Assembly (NCBI GenBank): GCA_017744415.1
Contig: JAGIBJ010000051.1
Span: 1-64,000, forward strand
Length of the DNA stretch: 64,000 nucleotides
Origin: Solirubrobacteraceae bacterium
Lineage (GTDB): Bacteria > Actinomycetota > Thermoleophilia > Solirubrobacterales > Solirubrobacteraceae
Reading direction: 5' to 3'
Below the pieces are notes generated by a model, which saw only the letters and a program-made list of their open reading frames with translations, did not search any database and was not told where the DNA came from. This document shows positions 8,326 to 17,701 of this stretch, in pieces (within the stretch, counting starts at the first letter, position 1; every line of letters begins with the position of its first letter). The position numbers were made by a program, and so were the translations under genes.

Positions 8326-9083
8326 TCGGCGCGCTGCGAACGGTCGACCCCGGCGCCGCCGAGGCGGCGCTCCGCCGATCCGAGCGGCGCAAGCTCCTCG
8401 CCCCCACCCTGCTCCTGCTCACGTTCGCGACCGGCGTGATCGACGCCGTCAGCTATCTGGCGATCGGCAGCGTGTTCACCGCCAACATGACGGGCAACCT
8501 GGCGCTCATCGGCTTCGCGTTGGGCGGCGCGCCCGGCTTTTCGATCTCCCGCACGGTCGCGTCGCTCGGTGCGTTCGCGGCAGGCGCCGTGATCGCCGGC
8601 CGGATCGCGGCCACCTGGCACCCGCGGCCCTTCGTCTGGATGCAGCTGGTCACGCGCGTGGAGCTGGTCCTCCTGGCGATCGCCGCTGCGCTCACCACCG
8701 GCCTGCACACCGGGCTCGACACCGACGACTCGCCGCTGCGCTACCTCGTCGTCGTCGTACTCGCGACAGCCATGGGCATCCGCAACGCCACTGTGCGCCG
8801 GCTCGGGTTCCGCGACTTGCCGACGACCGTCGCGACCTCGACCATCACCGACCTCGCCACCGAGTCGCGCCTCGGGGGCGGCGAGCGACGCAATCAGGTG
8901 CGCCGCGCCTCGGCGATCGGCGTGATGCTCCTTGGTGCCGCGATCGGTGCGGCGCTCGTGCGGGAGGCGTCTGCGCTCGCGGCCTTCGCCCTCGCGCTCG
9001 CGGCGGTGGGTGCAGCCGTCGGCCACCAGCAGGTGATAGCGCAGTGGCACCCGGCCGCGGCAGCCGTCCCGGGCGACGCCTGA
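8322..9083 (+). CDS. YoaK/DUF1275 family integral membrane protein
   Basis: The 253-residue protein has about six hydrophobic segments (approximately residues 27-50, 60-85, 88-110, 118-140, 150-170, 208-245). It carries the family's opening signature, FATGVIDAVSYLAIGSVFTANMTGNLALIGFALG, with the highly conserved ANMTGN. DUF1275 proteins are uncharacterised inner-membrane proteins, sometimes linked to acid or stress responses; no substrate is known. There is no ribosome-binding site, but the ATG overlaps the stop of a possible 9-codon leader frame, suggesting coupled translation. It converges with polX, 13 bp away. Confidence 0.88.
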   Translation: MIGALRTVDPGAAEAALRRSERRKLLAPTLLLLTFATGVIDAVSYLAIGSVFTANMTGNLALIGFALGGAPGFSISRTVASLGAFAAGAVIAGRIAATWHPRPFVWMQLVTRVELVLLAIAAALTTGLHTGLDTDDSPLRYLVVVVLATAMGIRNATVRRLGFRDLPTTVATSTITDLATESRLGGGERRNQVRRASAIGVMLLGAAIGAALVREASALAAFALALAAVGAAVGHQQVIAQWHPAAAAVPGDA

Positions 9084-9096
9084 GCCGCGGCGCGCC

Positions 9097-10833
9097 TCAG
9101 CGGCCGCCTTTGCGCAGCGCGCGGAGCTCCTCCCAGGAGCGGGTGTTGGCGACGTCGTCGGCGGTCAGCCACGCGCGGCGCGCCGTCGCGATGCCCCAGC
9201 GCTGGTTGTCGAGCGTCTCGGGTCCGTGAGCGTCAGAGTCGATCACGAGCAAGACGCCGGCGTCCTTCGCCGCGCGCGCGTGGAACTCGTTCAAATCGCG
9301 GCGGCGGGGCGAGCCGTTGATCTCGAGGAAGGTTCCCGTGCGCGAGGCGGCTGCGATGATCGCGGGCACGTCGACGTCGTAGGCCGGGCGGTCGGGGAGC
9401 ATCCGGCCCGTCGGATGGCCGATGAGATCGACCGACGGGTGCTCGCAGGCGGCGATGATCCGTGCCGTCGGATCGTTGCCGAACGCGGTGTGCACGGAGG
9501 CGACGACCCAATCCAGCTCAGCGAGGAGATCGTCGGGGTAGTCGAGCTCGCCGGTACTGCCGATGTTCACTTCGCTGCCGGCGAGGAGTTCGAAGCCGTC
9601 CAGCTGCTCGTTGATCTGGCGCACCTCTTCGATCGTGCGGCGCAACTCGTCGGCCGTCACGTGGTTTCCGAAGCCGTGGGACGCGCTGTGATCCGTGATG
9701 ACGAGGTACTCGTGGCCGCGCTGGATCGCCGCCAGCGCCATCTCCCCGATCGTGCCGCGCCCGTCGGACTTGGTGGAGTGCAGGTGCAGATCACCGCGCA
9801 GGTCGGCGAGTTCGATCAGCGTCGGCACCTCGCCCGCCTGCAGCCTCAGCTCGCCGCGGTCCTCGCGCAGCTCCGGCGGCACCCACGTGAGGCCAAGCGT
9901 CTCGTAGACGGCCACCTCGTCGTCACAACGGACGAGCTCGCCCGTCTCCTCGAACAGGATGCCCCGCTCGCTCACCCTGATCCCCCGCGCCTGCGCCGCT
10001 GTACGCAGGGCGACGTTGTGCGCTTTGGAGCCGGTGAAGTGCTGAAGCAAGTTGCCGAACTGCGCCGGCGGGACGATGCGCAGATCGACGTCGAGCCCGG
10101 CGTGCGTGGAGGCGTGCGCACCGTTGGGGCCGCTCGACTGCACCTCGGCGACGAACTCCGATGCGGCGAAGGCCGCGACCAGCGCGGCGGCATCGTCTGC
10201 GGTGGCGATGAGATCGAGATCCTTGACGCTCTCGGCCTGCCGCCTGGCCGACCCCGCGAGCTCCACCCGGTGGCTGCTCGGATGGGCCCGCAACTCGTCA
10301 CGCAGCGCCTCGCCGATCTCGAGGGCCCGCGGCAGCAGCGTGCGCTGCGGCTGGGAGGCCTGCTCGGCGGCGGCATCGAGAATGGCCTGGATCTTGGCGG
10401 CGCTCGACGCGCCGAAGCCCTTGAGCTCGGCGACGCTGCCATCGGCGAGGGCGGCCCGCAGCGCATCGGGGCTGTCAACGCCGAGCTCGTCCCAGAGCTT
10501 GCGCACCCGCTTCGCGCCGAGGCCGCGCATGCGCGTGAGCTCGAGCAGACCGGCCGGGATCTTGGCCCGCAGCTTCGTAAGGGCCGGGATCTCGCCGGTG
10601 TTCAGCAGATCGGTGAGCTTCTCCTCGAGCGTGGCGCCGATGCCCGGGATCTCGGTGACCGTGCCGGCGCGGACGAGCGCCGCGATCGAGCCAGGAGCCG
10701 AGCGCACCGCGTCGGCGGCGTTGCGGTAGGCGTTCACGCGGTGCCCGATCGCGCCGTCGAGTTCGTAGCGATCGCCGAGCTCCTCGAGGACCGCCGCGAT
10801 CTCGGCGTTGCTCGGGTCGCGGCGCGCACTCAT
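9097..10833 (-). CDS. polX: DNA polymerase/3'-5' exonuclease PolX
   Basis: The 578-residue repair polymerase has the bacterial PolX layout. An N-terminal helix-hairpin-helix 8-kDa region contains VTEIPGIGATLEEKLTDLL and AELKGFGASSAAKIQAIL. The family-X palm has GSARRQAESVKDLDLIATADD (residues ~193-213, first two catalytic Asp) and the third Asp in LDVDLRIV (~246). The C-terminal PHP nuclease (~345-575) has RGDLHLHSTKSDG, YLVITDHS, EVNIG and VIDSDAHGP metal ligands. It fills short gaps in base-excision repair and trims 3' ends. The start at 10833 is supported by a TAGGCT -10 hexamer 7 nt upstream; the longer frame upstream is antisense to the next gene. Confidence 0.95.
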   Translation of the reverse strand: MSARRDPSNAEIAAVLEELGDRYELDGAIGHRVNAYRNAADAVRSAPGSIAALVRAGTVTEIPGIGATLEEKLTDLLNTGEIPALTKLRAKIPAGLLELTRMRGLGAKRVRKLWDELGVDSPDALRAALADGSVAELKGFGASSAAKIQAILDAAAEQASQPQRTLLPRALEIGEALRDELRAHPSSHRVELAGSARRQAESVKDLDLIATADDAAALVAAFAASEFVAEVQSSGPNGAHASTHAGLDVDLRIVPPAQFGNLLQHFTGSKAHNVALRTAAQARGIRVSERGILFEETGELVRCDDEVAVYETLGLTWVPPELREDRGELRLQAGEVPTLIELADLRGDLHLHSTKSDGRGTIGEMALAAIQRGHEYLVITDHSASHGFGNHVTADELRRTIEEVRQINEQLDGFELLAGSEVNIGSTGELDYPDDLLAELDWVVASVHTAFGNDPTARIIAACEHPSVDLIGHPTGRMLPDRPAYDVDVPAIIAAASRTGTFLEINGSPRRRDLNEFHARAAKDAGVLLVIDSDAHGPETLDNQRWGIATARRAWLTADDVANTRSWEELRALRKGGR

Positions 10834-10962
10834 GGGCCGCAGCCTAGGGAATCGTTGATCGATCAGGTGAGCGTGATGGGCAGTTCGCGGACGGTCGATG
10901 CCTGGCACAGACATGGGCGCCAGCTGCCGCCTCGGGGTGGCGCGTGCGGGTACCGTCGGCGT

Positions 10963-12885
10963 GTGCGCACCCGTAGCTCCCTGGCCCTGCTCGGCCCGTT
11001 CCTCATCCTCGTCGCCGCACTCGGCCTCTCCCCCGCCGCACACGCCGCCCTTCCGTGGCGCGCCTGCAGCCCCAGTGGCTTCCAGTGCTCGAGCCTGAGC
11101 GTGCCGCTCGACCGCGAAGGCCTCGTGCCGGGATCGATCACGCTCTCGGCCACCCGCAAGCCGGCCACGGCCATCCCGCAGGCGACCACCGCCATCATCG
11201 CGTTGGCCGGGGGCCCGGGCCAGGCGGCGCAGCCGTTCGCGAGCACCTTCGCCGACATCTTCGGCGCCGGGCTCGGCGACAAGGACCTCTTGGTGTTCGA
11301 TCAGCGCGGAACCGGCAAGTCGGGGCTGCTCGGTTGTGCGGCTTTCCGCAACGGACGCGGCTCGATCGCAAACGTCGTCGGCAACTGCGCGCGGCAGATC
11401 GGCGCACGGCGCGGCTTCTTCCGTACCGCCGACAGCGTCGAGGACATCGAGGCGCTGCGCGTCGCCGGTGGCTACTCGAAGCTCGTGATCTTCGGCGTCT
11501 CCTACGGCACCAAGGTCGCGCTCGCCTACGCCGCGCAGCACCCTGAGAACGTCGACTCCCTGATTCTCGACTCGACGGTGCCGCTCGACGGCCCGGACGC
11601 CCTCGCGCGCAACACCCTCGCCACCCTCCCGCGCGTGCTCGGGCAGACGCTCTGCGCCGGCACGGCCTGCGCCGATGCCAGCCCCGACGTGAACGCCGAG
11701 GTGAGCAAGCTCGCGGCGCGCCTGGCGCGGCGCAACGCGTCCGGCCCTGTGTACACCGGCGCCGGCCAGCGCAAGACCGCGAAGATCGGCCCGACCGGCC
11801 TGCTCAACGTGATCCAGGCGGGCGACCTCAACCCCGAGGTGCGCGCGGAGCTACCCGGCGCGGTGCACGCGGCGATCCAGAAGGATCTCGCGCCGCTCCT
11901 GCGGCTCTCGGCCCGGAGCGTCGGGCTCGACAACGGCGACGCCGGCACCGGCTACCAGTCGTCCGGCGAGGGCGACGGCTCCCTGTACTTCGCGACGATG
12001 TGCGAGGAGACCGGCTCGCTGCCGTGGGACCGCGCCGCCGGCGTGCCGGCGCGCATGAGCCAGGCCGAGGCGTTCGTGAAGGGGCAGCCGGCAGCGACCT
12101 GGGGTCTCTTCCCGAGCGTCGTGGCTCTCACCGGCCTGCCGTCGCTGTGCGTCGGCTGGCCGAACGCGAGTCCTGCCCCTGCTGCGCCCCCGGCGATGGC
12201 CAACGTGCGCACACTCCTGATCGCCGGCCAGTACGACACGCGCACGCCGGCTGAGGATGCGCAGCGCGTGGCGGCAGCGCTCCCGCAGGCGCAGCTCGTG
12301 GGTGTGCCGTTCACCGGCCACTCGGTGCTCACGGCCGAGCAGGGAACGTGCGCCCAGGCGGCGGTCGACGTGTTCCTCAAGGGCGGCGTCGCCTCCGCCG
12401 ACTGCAGTGCCACGAAGAACGCGTTCCCCGTTACCCGCAAACCGCCGCGCAACCTCGCCGCGGTGCCGTCGGTCAAGCGCCTGCCGAAGAAGGTCGGCCG
12501 CACCATGAACGGGATCCTTCTGACCATGACCGACCTCAGCCAGCAGGTGGTCGGGGCAGCCCTCGCCACGGGCGATCTGCCGAGCTCGCTCGGTGGCCTG
12601 CGCGGCGGCTACCTCCGTGTGCGCGGCAACCACCGCGCGGCGCTGAGCCGGTACGAGTTCGTGCCGGGGCTCGAGCTCTCAGGCACCTACAACTCGCGCG
12701 GCACGTCGGTGTTCCGCGTCACCGGATCGGCATCGAACGGTTCGGTGAAGATCTCCGAGAGCGGCCACGCCACCGGGCGCATCGGCGGGAAGAAGATCGA
12801 CCTGCGCCCGAAGGCGTCGAGCGCACGCGCCGGGGCAGGCGACCTCACCTGGGCCGAGGCCGCCGCTCACAAGCCGCTGCGGTAG
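10963..12885 (+). CDS. Secreted alpha/beta hydrolase, tripeptidyl-aminopeptidase (TAP)-like
   Basis: The 640-residue exported protein has a signal peptide ending near AHAALPW (residue ~28). The hydrolase core has the oxyanion region LAGGPGQAAQPFA (~80), FDQRGTGKSG (~112), the nucleophile elbow FGVSYGTKVALAYA (Ser near residue 179), Asp in QYDTRTPAEDA (~425) and His in FTGHSVL (~452). The FDQRGTG, GVSYGT and GQYD signatures are those of the proline-iminopeptidase/TAP family in actinobacteria. About 150 extra residues after the hydrolase form a beta-rich tail absent from minimal TAPs. GTG 10963 follows TACCGT by 6 nt, which suggests a leaderless start; the in-frame region before it is antisense to polX. 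Substrate is unknown, probably peptides or esters. Confidence 0.87.
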   Translation: MRTRSSLALLGPFLILVAALGLSPAAHAALPWRACSPSGFQCSSLSVPLDREGLVPGSITLSATRKPATAIPQATTAIIALAGGPGQAAQPFASTFADIFGAGLGDKDLLVFDQRGTGKSGLLGCAAFRNGRGSIANVVGNCARQIGARRGFFRTADSVEDIEALRVAGGYSKLVIFGVSYGTKVALAYAAQHPENVDSLILDSTVPLDGPDALARNTLATLPRVLGQTLCAGTACADASPDVNAEVSKLAARLARRNASGPVYTGAGQRKTAKIGPTGLLNVIQAGDLNPEVRAELPGAVHAAIQKDLAPLLRLSARSVGLDNGDAGTGYQSSGEGDGSLYFATMCEETGSLPWDRAAGVPARMSQAEAFVKGQPAATWGLFPSVVALTGLPSLCVGWPNASPAPAAPPAMANVRTLLIAGQYDTRTPAEDAQRVAAALPQAQLVGVPFTGHSVLTAEQGTCAQAAVDVFLKGGVASADCSATKNAFPVTRKPPRNLAAVPSVKRLPKKVGRTMNGILLTMTDLSQQVVGAALATGDLPSSLGGLRGGYLRVRGNHRAALSRYEFVPGLELSGTYNSRGTSVFRVTGSASNGSVKISESGHATGRIGGKKIDLRPKASSARAGAGDLTWAEAAAHKPLR

Positions 12886-12950
12886 GCGGTGTCCCCTGGC
12901 CGCCTGCCCTTTCGTGGGGTAGGTTCGCCGCAATCGAGGGAGATCCAGCC

Positions 12951-13427
12951 ATGTCCGAGTTCCAGATGACCCGCAGTACGACGATCGCTGCTCCGCCCGA
13001 GGTGATCCTCGCTGAGCTCGTCGACTTCCGCCGCTGGCAGGGCTGGTCGCCGTGGGAGGACCTCGATCCCGATCTGAACCGTGAGTTCACCGGGGCCGAT
13101 TCGGGCGTCGGTGCGCACTACGCGTGGAGTGGCAACCGGAAGGCCGGCCAGGGCTCGATGGAGATCACGTCGGTCACCCCTTCGGAGGTCGCCCTCGACC
13201 TCAACTTCCTCAAGCCGATCAAGGCCAACAACAAGATCCGGTTCACGCTCACGCCCGATGGCGACGCGACGAAGGTCGACTGGACCATGAGCGGGAGCAA
13301 CGACACGCTCGCGAGCAAGCTCTTCGCGAAGGTGATGCCGGTCGACAAGCTCGTCGGCAAGGACTTCGACAAGGGCCTCGCTCAGCTCAAGGCGCTCGCC
13401 GAGGGCGCGGCCGCCCCGGCGTACTAG
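12951..13427 (+). CDS. SRPBCC (START-like) family protein
   Basis: The 158-residue protein opens with the typical polyketide-cyclase/AHA1-like pattern [35 protein letters not shown]. It ends with a long C-terminal helix containing [18 protein letters not shown], which together form the helix-grip lipid-binding fold. Members bind hydrophobic ligands or act as cyclases; no specific function can be assigned. GAGGGAGA lies about 7 nt before the ATG. A TAGGTT -10-like hexamer at 12919-12924 could give a short leader. It sits alone between the TAP-like hydrolase and the CoA-ester lyase, all on the plus strand. Confidence 0.85.
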   Translation: MSEFQMTRSTTIAAPPEVILAELVDFRRWQGWSPWEDLDPDLNREFTGADSGVGAHYAWSGNRKAGQGSMEITSVTPSEVALDLNFLKPIKANNKIRFTLTPDGDATKVDWTMSGSNDTLASKLFAKVMPVDKLVGKDFDKGLAQLKALAEGAAAPAY

Positions 13428-13501
13428 CCCGGCTTCGTCCTCCGCTCGGCGCGTGCGTGGCAGCACGCGCCAGCAGGCGTCCCGGGCGTAGGATTCCGCG
13501 C

Positions 13502-14554
13502 GTGCGTCATCCTCGTGATTTCTTCAAGCCGCTCGCCGCCGGCGCGCCCGAGCCCCTCCGCGAGATCCCGTTCACGCCCTCGCGGATGATCCACTTCTTC
13601 GACCCGAGCAACGAGAAGATGCTCGGCAAGCTGCCCGACATCGCGGCCAAGGCCGACATCGTGCTCGGCAACCTCGAGGATGCCGTCGCCGTCGACAAGA
13701 AGGAGGCGGCCCGTGCCGGCCTCGTGAAGGTGGGCAAGGAGATCGACCTCGGTGGCACGCCGCTGTGGACGCGCGTGAACTCGCTCGAGAGCCCATGGGT
13801 GCTCGACGACCTCACCACGCTCGTCACCGAGATCGGTGATCAGCTCGACGTCATCATGATCCCGAAGGTCGAGAGCGCCGACGACATCCACTACGCGGAT
13901 CGTCTCGTCGCCCAGCTCGAGGCCAAGGCCGGCGTCACGCGCCCGATCCTCTTCCACGCCATCCTCGAGACCGCCTCGGGCGTCGCGAACGTCGAGGAGA
14001 TCGCCTTCGCCTCGCCGCGCATGCAGGGCATCTCGCTCGGTCCTGCCGACCTCGCCGCCTCGCGCCGCATGAAGACCACCCGCGTCGGCGGTGGCCACCC
14101 CGGTTACGTGTCGATCTCCGACCCGACCGATCCCGAGGATCTCGAGGCCGGCCGCGTGCGTGCACAGCAGGACCCGTGGCACTACACCGTCGCCCGCATG
14201 GTCGACGCCTGCGCCAGCGCCGGCATCCTGCCGTTCTACGGCCCGTTCGGCGACATCAAGGACACCGTCGCCTGCGAGGCGCAGTTCCGCGCCGCCTTCA
14301 TCCTCGGCTGCGTCGGCACGTGGAGCCTCCACCCCGCGCAGATCGCGATCGCCAAGAAGGTGTTCTCGCCGGATCCCAAGGAGGTGCTCTTCGCGAAGAA
14401 GATCATCGAGGCGATCCCCGACGGCAAGGGCGTCCACATGATCGACGGCAAGATGCAGGACGACGCCACCTGGAAGCAGGCGAAGGTGCTCGTCGATCTC
14501 GCCGAGCAGCTCGCCGACGGCGACGAAGAGCTCACCGAGGCCTACGGCTTCTAG
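13502..14554 (+). CDS. HpcH/HpaI aldolase - citrate lyase beta-like CoA-ester lyase
   Basis: The 350-residue TIM-barrel enzyme belongs to the CitE/malyl-CoA lyase superfamily, which cleaves or forms C-C bonds of CoA esters such as (S)-malyl-CoA or citramalyl-CoA with Mg2+. Visible family blocks are [18 protein letters not shown] (~57), [11 protein letters not shown] (~118), the metal-site Glu in [21 protein letters not shown] (~155) and the metal-site Asp in [12 protein letters not shown] (~180). [13 protein letters not shown] and [10 protein letters not shown] follow. All key blocks are intact, unlike the second lyase at 27670-28551. The GTG start follows TAGGAT by 7 nt, consistent with leaderless transcription. 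The reaction in this organism cannot be fixed from sequence. Confidence 0.88.
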   Translation: MRHPRDFFKPLAAGAPEPLREIPFTPSRMIHFFDPSNEKMLGKLPDIAAKADIVLGNLEDAVAVDKKEAARAGLVKVGKEIDLGGTPLWTRVNSLESPWVLDDLTTLVTEIGDQLDVIMIPKVESADDIHYADRLVAQLEAKAGVTRPILFHAILETASGVANVEEIAFASPRMQGISLGPADLAASRRMKTTRVGGGHPGYVSISDPTDPEDLEAGRVRAQQDPWHYTVARMVDACASAGILPFYGPFGDIKDTVACEAQFRAAFILGCVGTWSLHPAQIAIAKKVFSPDPKEVLFAKKIIEAIPDGKGVHMIDGKMQDDATWKQAKVLVDLAEQLADGDEELTEAYGF

Positions 14555-14567
14555 CCTTCGGGCAGGC

Positions 14568-14593
14568 CCCGCGCCGGCATGTGCCGGTGCGGG
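14568..14593. terminator. Hairpin between convergent genes
   Basis: CCCGCGCCGGCA / TGCCGGTGCGGG with a 2-nt turn (one G-T pair) lies between the converging lyase and OsmC-like stop codons. No T-tract follows; it is a probable bidirectional terminator by position. Confidence 0.5.
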
Positions 14594-14596
14594 CGC

Positions 14597-15007
14597 TCAG
14601 CGCTCTGCGGCAGCGTGCGTGATCGTCACCGGTGCGCCGCTACGCACCGCCCGCACGATCGTCGACGCCTCCTCGGCGAGCGGCAGCAGCCTGACGATCA
14701 GATCCGGGCGCTCAGCGTCCCGGATCGTGGCGTGCACCGCCGTCACGTCGCCCGCTTCGACGTTCACGTCGACGTCGATCCCGAACGCTCCGAGGTCGAC
14801 GGCGTGCTCGGCCGCGAGGTACCGCAGGTCGTTGCAGAGGCAGCCGCCGACGGCGAGCGCGAGGAGCTGCCCGCCGTTCAGGCCTCGGCCCTGCCCGCCG
14901 GCAACTCCCGCCGGGCGGTCGACGATCACGGTGTGTTCGTCGCCCGCCCTGCCGAGCGAGGCTTGCGACTCCGGGATCGCGTCGAACGTCGCCGAGAGCA
15001 CAGGCAT
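14597..15007 (-). CDS. OsmC-like family protein lacking the second Cys
   Basis: The 136-residue protein has the OsmC fold pattern with GRGLNGGQLLALAVGGCLCNDLRYLAAEH (~52-80), where the helix Cys of OsmC/Ohr peroxidases is found. In the C-terminal block where active enzymes read xCPVS, this protein reads SGAPVTITHAA, so the second Cys is replaced by Ala. It may bind rather than reduce organic hydroperoxides, or use CLC as its redox pair. It starts at ATG 15007; longer upstream frames run antisense to the promoter of the next gene. Its stop faces that of the CoA-ester lyase across a hairpin. Confidence 0.8.
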   Translation of the reverse strand: MPVLSATFDAIPESQASLGRAGDEHTVIVDRPAGVAGGQGRGLNGGQLLALAVGGCLCNDLRYLAAEHAVDLGAFGIDVDVNVEAGDVTAVHATIRDAERPDLIVRLLPLAEEASTIVRAVRSGAPVTITHAAAER

Positions 15008-15103
15008 ACGGCGAGTCTCGCATCGGCCTGCACCCGCGGCAAGCGAGCGGGACGATCCCAGCACGCAGCGCAAACGGCGGTGTGCCCGCACGGCAGGTCG
15101 GGG

Positions 15104-15132
15104 TTGACGGGAGTCGCTGCGTGGCGTTAGAT
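15104..15132 (+). promoter_or_regulatory. Housekeeping-type promoter TTGACG-17-TTAGAT
   Basis: TTGACG (15104-15109), a 17-nt spacer, and TTAGAT (15127-15132) match a vegetative sigma promoter well. Transcription would begin near 15139, giving a ~70-nt leader to the IPT/TIG gene. Confidence 0.65.
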
Positions 15133-15207
15133 GCACCGTGAAGTAGGTCGTCCCCCGCGTCCGGCTTCGTGTCCCACCCGCTGTCCCACTCGAAAGCAGG
15201 CGCCGCG

Positions 15208-16848
15208 ATGCCCGTCGCTCCCGTCCGCCCCCACGGCGCGTTGTTCGCGCTGCTCGCCCTCGGCTTCGCGACCATGCCTGCGGTCGCGCATGCGGCTGCG
15301 CCAACCATCCGGCTCTCCAGCGGAATCGCCGATGAAGCGGGCGGCACCCGCCAGATCGTCTACGGCGACGAGCTCTCCACCATCACGCAGATCACGGTCG
15401 ACGGCGCCTCGGTGCCGTTCACGGCGTTCGACGCGCAGGGCGTGCCGGCGCTGCGATTCGTCGCCCCGGCGCATGCGCCTGGCACCGTTGACGTGCGGGC
15501 CACTAATCCGGACGGCACCTCGGCGGACTCCTCGGCTGACGATCTCACCTACGTCGCGCCCGGCACCGCGCCGCGGCTGCGCGGACTGAGCATCACCGCG
15601 GCCTCGACCTCTACGCCGACCCGTCTGACGATCACGGGCGTGAACCTCGGCGGCGTCGACAGCGTCGCGTTCTGGCGCCCGTCGGCCTTCGACGAGGGGC
15701 AGGGCACCGACCTCGAGGTCGTGTCCGACACCGAGCTGCGCGTCACGACACCCGAGCTCGTCTATCCCGGCGAGCTCGAGGTCGTGCTCTCCGGCCTCGA
15801 TGGCAGCAGCCTGACCGGCTCCGGGTACCTCACGTTCACCGGCCCCGAGGGCGGCAACCTGCCGCAGGTCTCCTCGCTCTCGCCCTCCCACGGGCCTGCG
15901 GCCGGCGGCACGTTCGTCCAGCTCGGAACGCGCTTCACCAACATCGGGACCCAGGGCTTCACGATCGACGGCCAGGACGTGAGCCTCGTCTACAACGTCT
16001 TCGCCGATCCGAACTACCAGCAGGGCGATCCGGTGCGCCTGGGCATCGTGACGCCGCCTCACGCTCCCGGCCCCGTCTCGGTGCGGGTGCGTACCGAGGC
16101 CGGCGAGTCGATCGATACGGCCGCATCGACGTTCACGTACGACGGCGCAACGCCGACCCCAACGCCCACGGCTACACCGACCCCCACGGCCACCGCGACG
16201 CCGAGCCCGGCACCCACGCTCACACCGACGCCGACGCCCACCGCCACACCGACCCCTACCGCCACGCCGGCGCCGACTCCCACGGCAAGCCCGACGACAT
16301 CGCCGACGCCGATCCTCTGCGCCGGGTGCGTGACGGCGAAGTTCAGCTACACGCTGACGGGCTCGACGACGGTGAAGACCCTCACGAAGGGCACGCTCCC
16401 ACTGACGGGATCGATCGATGCGCTCGTGGACGTCACCACTGGGAACTACACGGCGACGACCGTCCTCAACGACACGCAGGGCCGCCTCATGGCGCTCGGG
16501 TTCCTGCCCGTGACGGTGGGCCTCGGATTCGTCCCCTCAGGACCGACGACCGGGAAGCTCGTCGATGATCAGCTCACCGCGGACCTCAAGCTCCGCATCA
16601 AGGTCAAGAGCGTGAAGGCGTTTGGGGCGATCCCGCTCGCGGGCGGCAACAACTGTCAGACGAAGTCGCTCTCGACGTTCGCGCTCAGCTCGGTCGGGGC
16701 GTTCGACGCGACCGGAGTCGGCGGCACGCTCGGCGGCACCTACGCGATCAGTGATCTCAACGGCTGCGGCATCCTCAACGGCCTCGTGTCGCCGCTCACC
16801 TCCGGCGGCGGCAACACCGTGTCGGTGAAGCTCACGCCCAAGAACTAG
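15208..16848 (+). CDS. Exported IPT/TIG-domain protein with Thr-Pro linker
   Basis: The 546-residue secreted protein starts at ATG 15208, which puts a clean signal peptide first (cleavage near VAHAAAP, ~residue 31); GTG 15169 would add 13 polar residues. The ectodomain contains immunoglobulin-like IPT/TIG folds: LRGLSITAASTSTPTRLTITGVNLGG (~130) and VSSLSPSHGPAAGGTFVQLGTRFTNIG (~225) are typical openings. Residues ~313-370 are a PTPTATPTPT-type linker, probably extended and possibly O-glycosylated. The C-terminal ~175 residues, beginning LCAGCVTAKFSY, form a second, Cys-containing beta-rich module I do not recognise. There is no sortase signal or membrane anchor. A likely role is surface adhesion or envelope structure. 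Confidence 0.85.
   Translation: MPVAPVRPHGALFALLALGFATMPAVAHAAAPTIRLSSGIADEAGGTRQIVYGDELSTITQITVDGASVPFTAFDAQGVPALRFVAPAHAPGTVDVRATNPDGTSADSSADDLTYVAPGTAPRLRGLSITAASTSTPTRLTITGVNLGGVDSVAFWRPSAFDEGQGTDLEVVSDTELRVTTPELVYPGELEVVLSGLDGSSLTGSGYLTFTGPEGGNLPQVSSLSPSHGPAAGGTFVQLGTRFTNIGTQGFTIDGQDVSLVYNVFADPNYQQGDPVRLGIVTPPHAPGPVSVRVRTEAGESIDTAASTFTYDGATPTPTPTATPTPTATATPSPAPTLTPTPTPTATPTPTATPAPTPTASPTTSPTPILCAGCVTAKFSYTLTGSTTVKTLTKGTLPLTGSIDALVDVTTGNYTATTVLNDTQGRLMALGFLPVTVGLGFVPSGPTTGKLVDDQLTADLKLRIKVKSVKAFGAIPLAGGNNCQTKSLSTFALSSVGAFDATGVGGTLGGTYAISDLNGCGILNGLVSPLTSGGGNTVSVKLTPKN
16147..16316 (+). repeat. Thr-Pro/Ala-Thr coding tandem repeat
   Basis: Degenerate 6-nt periodic DNA of the form ACNCCNACGCC encodes the PTPTAT linker of the IPT/TIG protein. 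Codons vary between repeats, so it is maintained at the protein level rather than being a recent slippage tract. Confidence 0.85.
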
Positions 16849-16860
16849 GAACGCGCGCAC

Positions 16861-16885
16861 GGCGGAGGGCGCCAAGCCCTCCGCC
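16861..16885. terminator. Hairpin terminator between convergent genes
   Basis: Perfect 10-bp stem GGCGGAGGGC / GCCCTCCGCC with loop GCCAA, 12 bp after the IPT/TIG stop and 36 bp before the facing stop of the sigma-partner gene. No T-tract. Confidence 0.65.
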
Positions 16886-16921
16886 GCCACGCCTGCGGCT
16901 CGCGGCTGCCCGCCGCGGGAT

Positions 16922-17701
16922 CTAGCGATCCGCAGATTCGAGCGACGCGCCGCCCTCCGGCATGCCACCGGAGGCGGTGCCGGACACCGATGTGCTCGGT
17001 CCGTCGTGCTCGCCCTTGGCCGACGAGCCCTGCACGATCACGTCGCCCTCGCCCGCCGGCGGCACCCCCTCGCCCGGCGCGATGCCGCGCTTCACCTCGT
17101 GGAGCTTGCCGTCCTTGGTCGCGGGCAGCGGCGGCAGCTCAGGGAGCTTTGCGTCGACCGGCACGCAGGCGCCGACCGCGCCCTTCGCCACGCCGATCGT
17201 CGTGAGGGTCGAGTGCGTGCCGATCGCGCTCGTGATCACGAGCGTCGTGCCCTTGGCGAAATCGGCGGGGCGTACGGTGAGCGAGCCGGTCCCGTCCGAG
17301 CTGAAGCCCTGCCTGATGGGCGTGCGGATCTGCGCCGGATCGAACCGGCCGTCCTTGCACACCTTGCCGGGCGAGAGGTAGTCGACCACGGCCTTCACGC
17401 CCGCGTCGGCCAGGTCCTCCTCGAGGCCCGAGGCGTCGGCGAGGTCCTTGATCTCGATCGTGACCGTGCCGTCGTCGTTGCCCTCGACGGCGTAGGCGGG
17501 CGAACCGCCCGGGATCAGGAGCGCGCCGGCGGCGGCGGTCGTGGCGATCGCGCTGAGCGCGATCGCTGGCCGGGTCGCGCGGCGGCGCTTCGTGACGGGT
17601 GCGGCGGCGACCGGCGCGGGCCGTTCGGCGACGAATGCGCGCAGCTCGGCGCCGAGGCGGTCCTCAAAGGTGTCGTCGCGCTGGGGGTCGTGGGTGATCA
17701 T
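16922..17701 (-). CDS. Single-pass membrane protein encoded with the ECF sigma factor (putative anti-sigma)
   Basis: The 259-residue protein has a ~40-residue cytoplasmic N-terminus (TFEDRLGAELRAFVAERPAP), one membrane helix (~46-66) and a ~190-residue outside domain. The outside domain starts AYAVEGNDDGTVTIEIKDLAD and contains two Cys and an acidic/Ser-Gly tail. It overlaps the sigma gene by 4 nt (ATGA), so the two are translationally coupled. Topology and coupling are those of a membrane anti-sigma factor, but the cytoplasmic part lacks the HxxxCxxC zinc motif and I do not recognise the outside domain. Actinobacterial relatives of similar build are annotated only as hypothetical. Function is therefore inferred from context. 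Confidence 0.75.
   Translation of the reverse strand: MITHDPQRDDTFEDRLGAELRAFVAERPAPVAAAPVTKRRRATRPAIALSAIATTAAAGALLIPGGSPAYAVEGNDDGTVTIEIKDLADASGLEEDLADAGVKAVVDYLSPGKVCKDGRFDPAQIRTPIRQGFSSDGTGSLTVRPADFAKGTTLVITSAIGTHSTLTTIGVAKGAVGACVPVDAKLPELPPLPATKDGKLHEVKRGIAPGEGVPPAGEGDVIVQGSSAKGEHDGPSTSVSGTASGGMPEGGASLESADR

Noticed and set aside
16147-16316. Short-period repeat considered as a CRISPR-like or microsatellite array
   Set aside because: The repeat is in frame, encodes a Thr-Pro linker with varied codons, and has no spacers.
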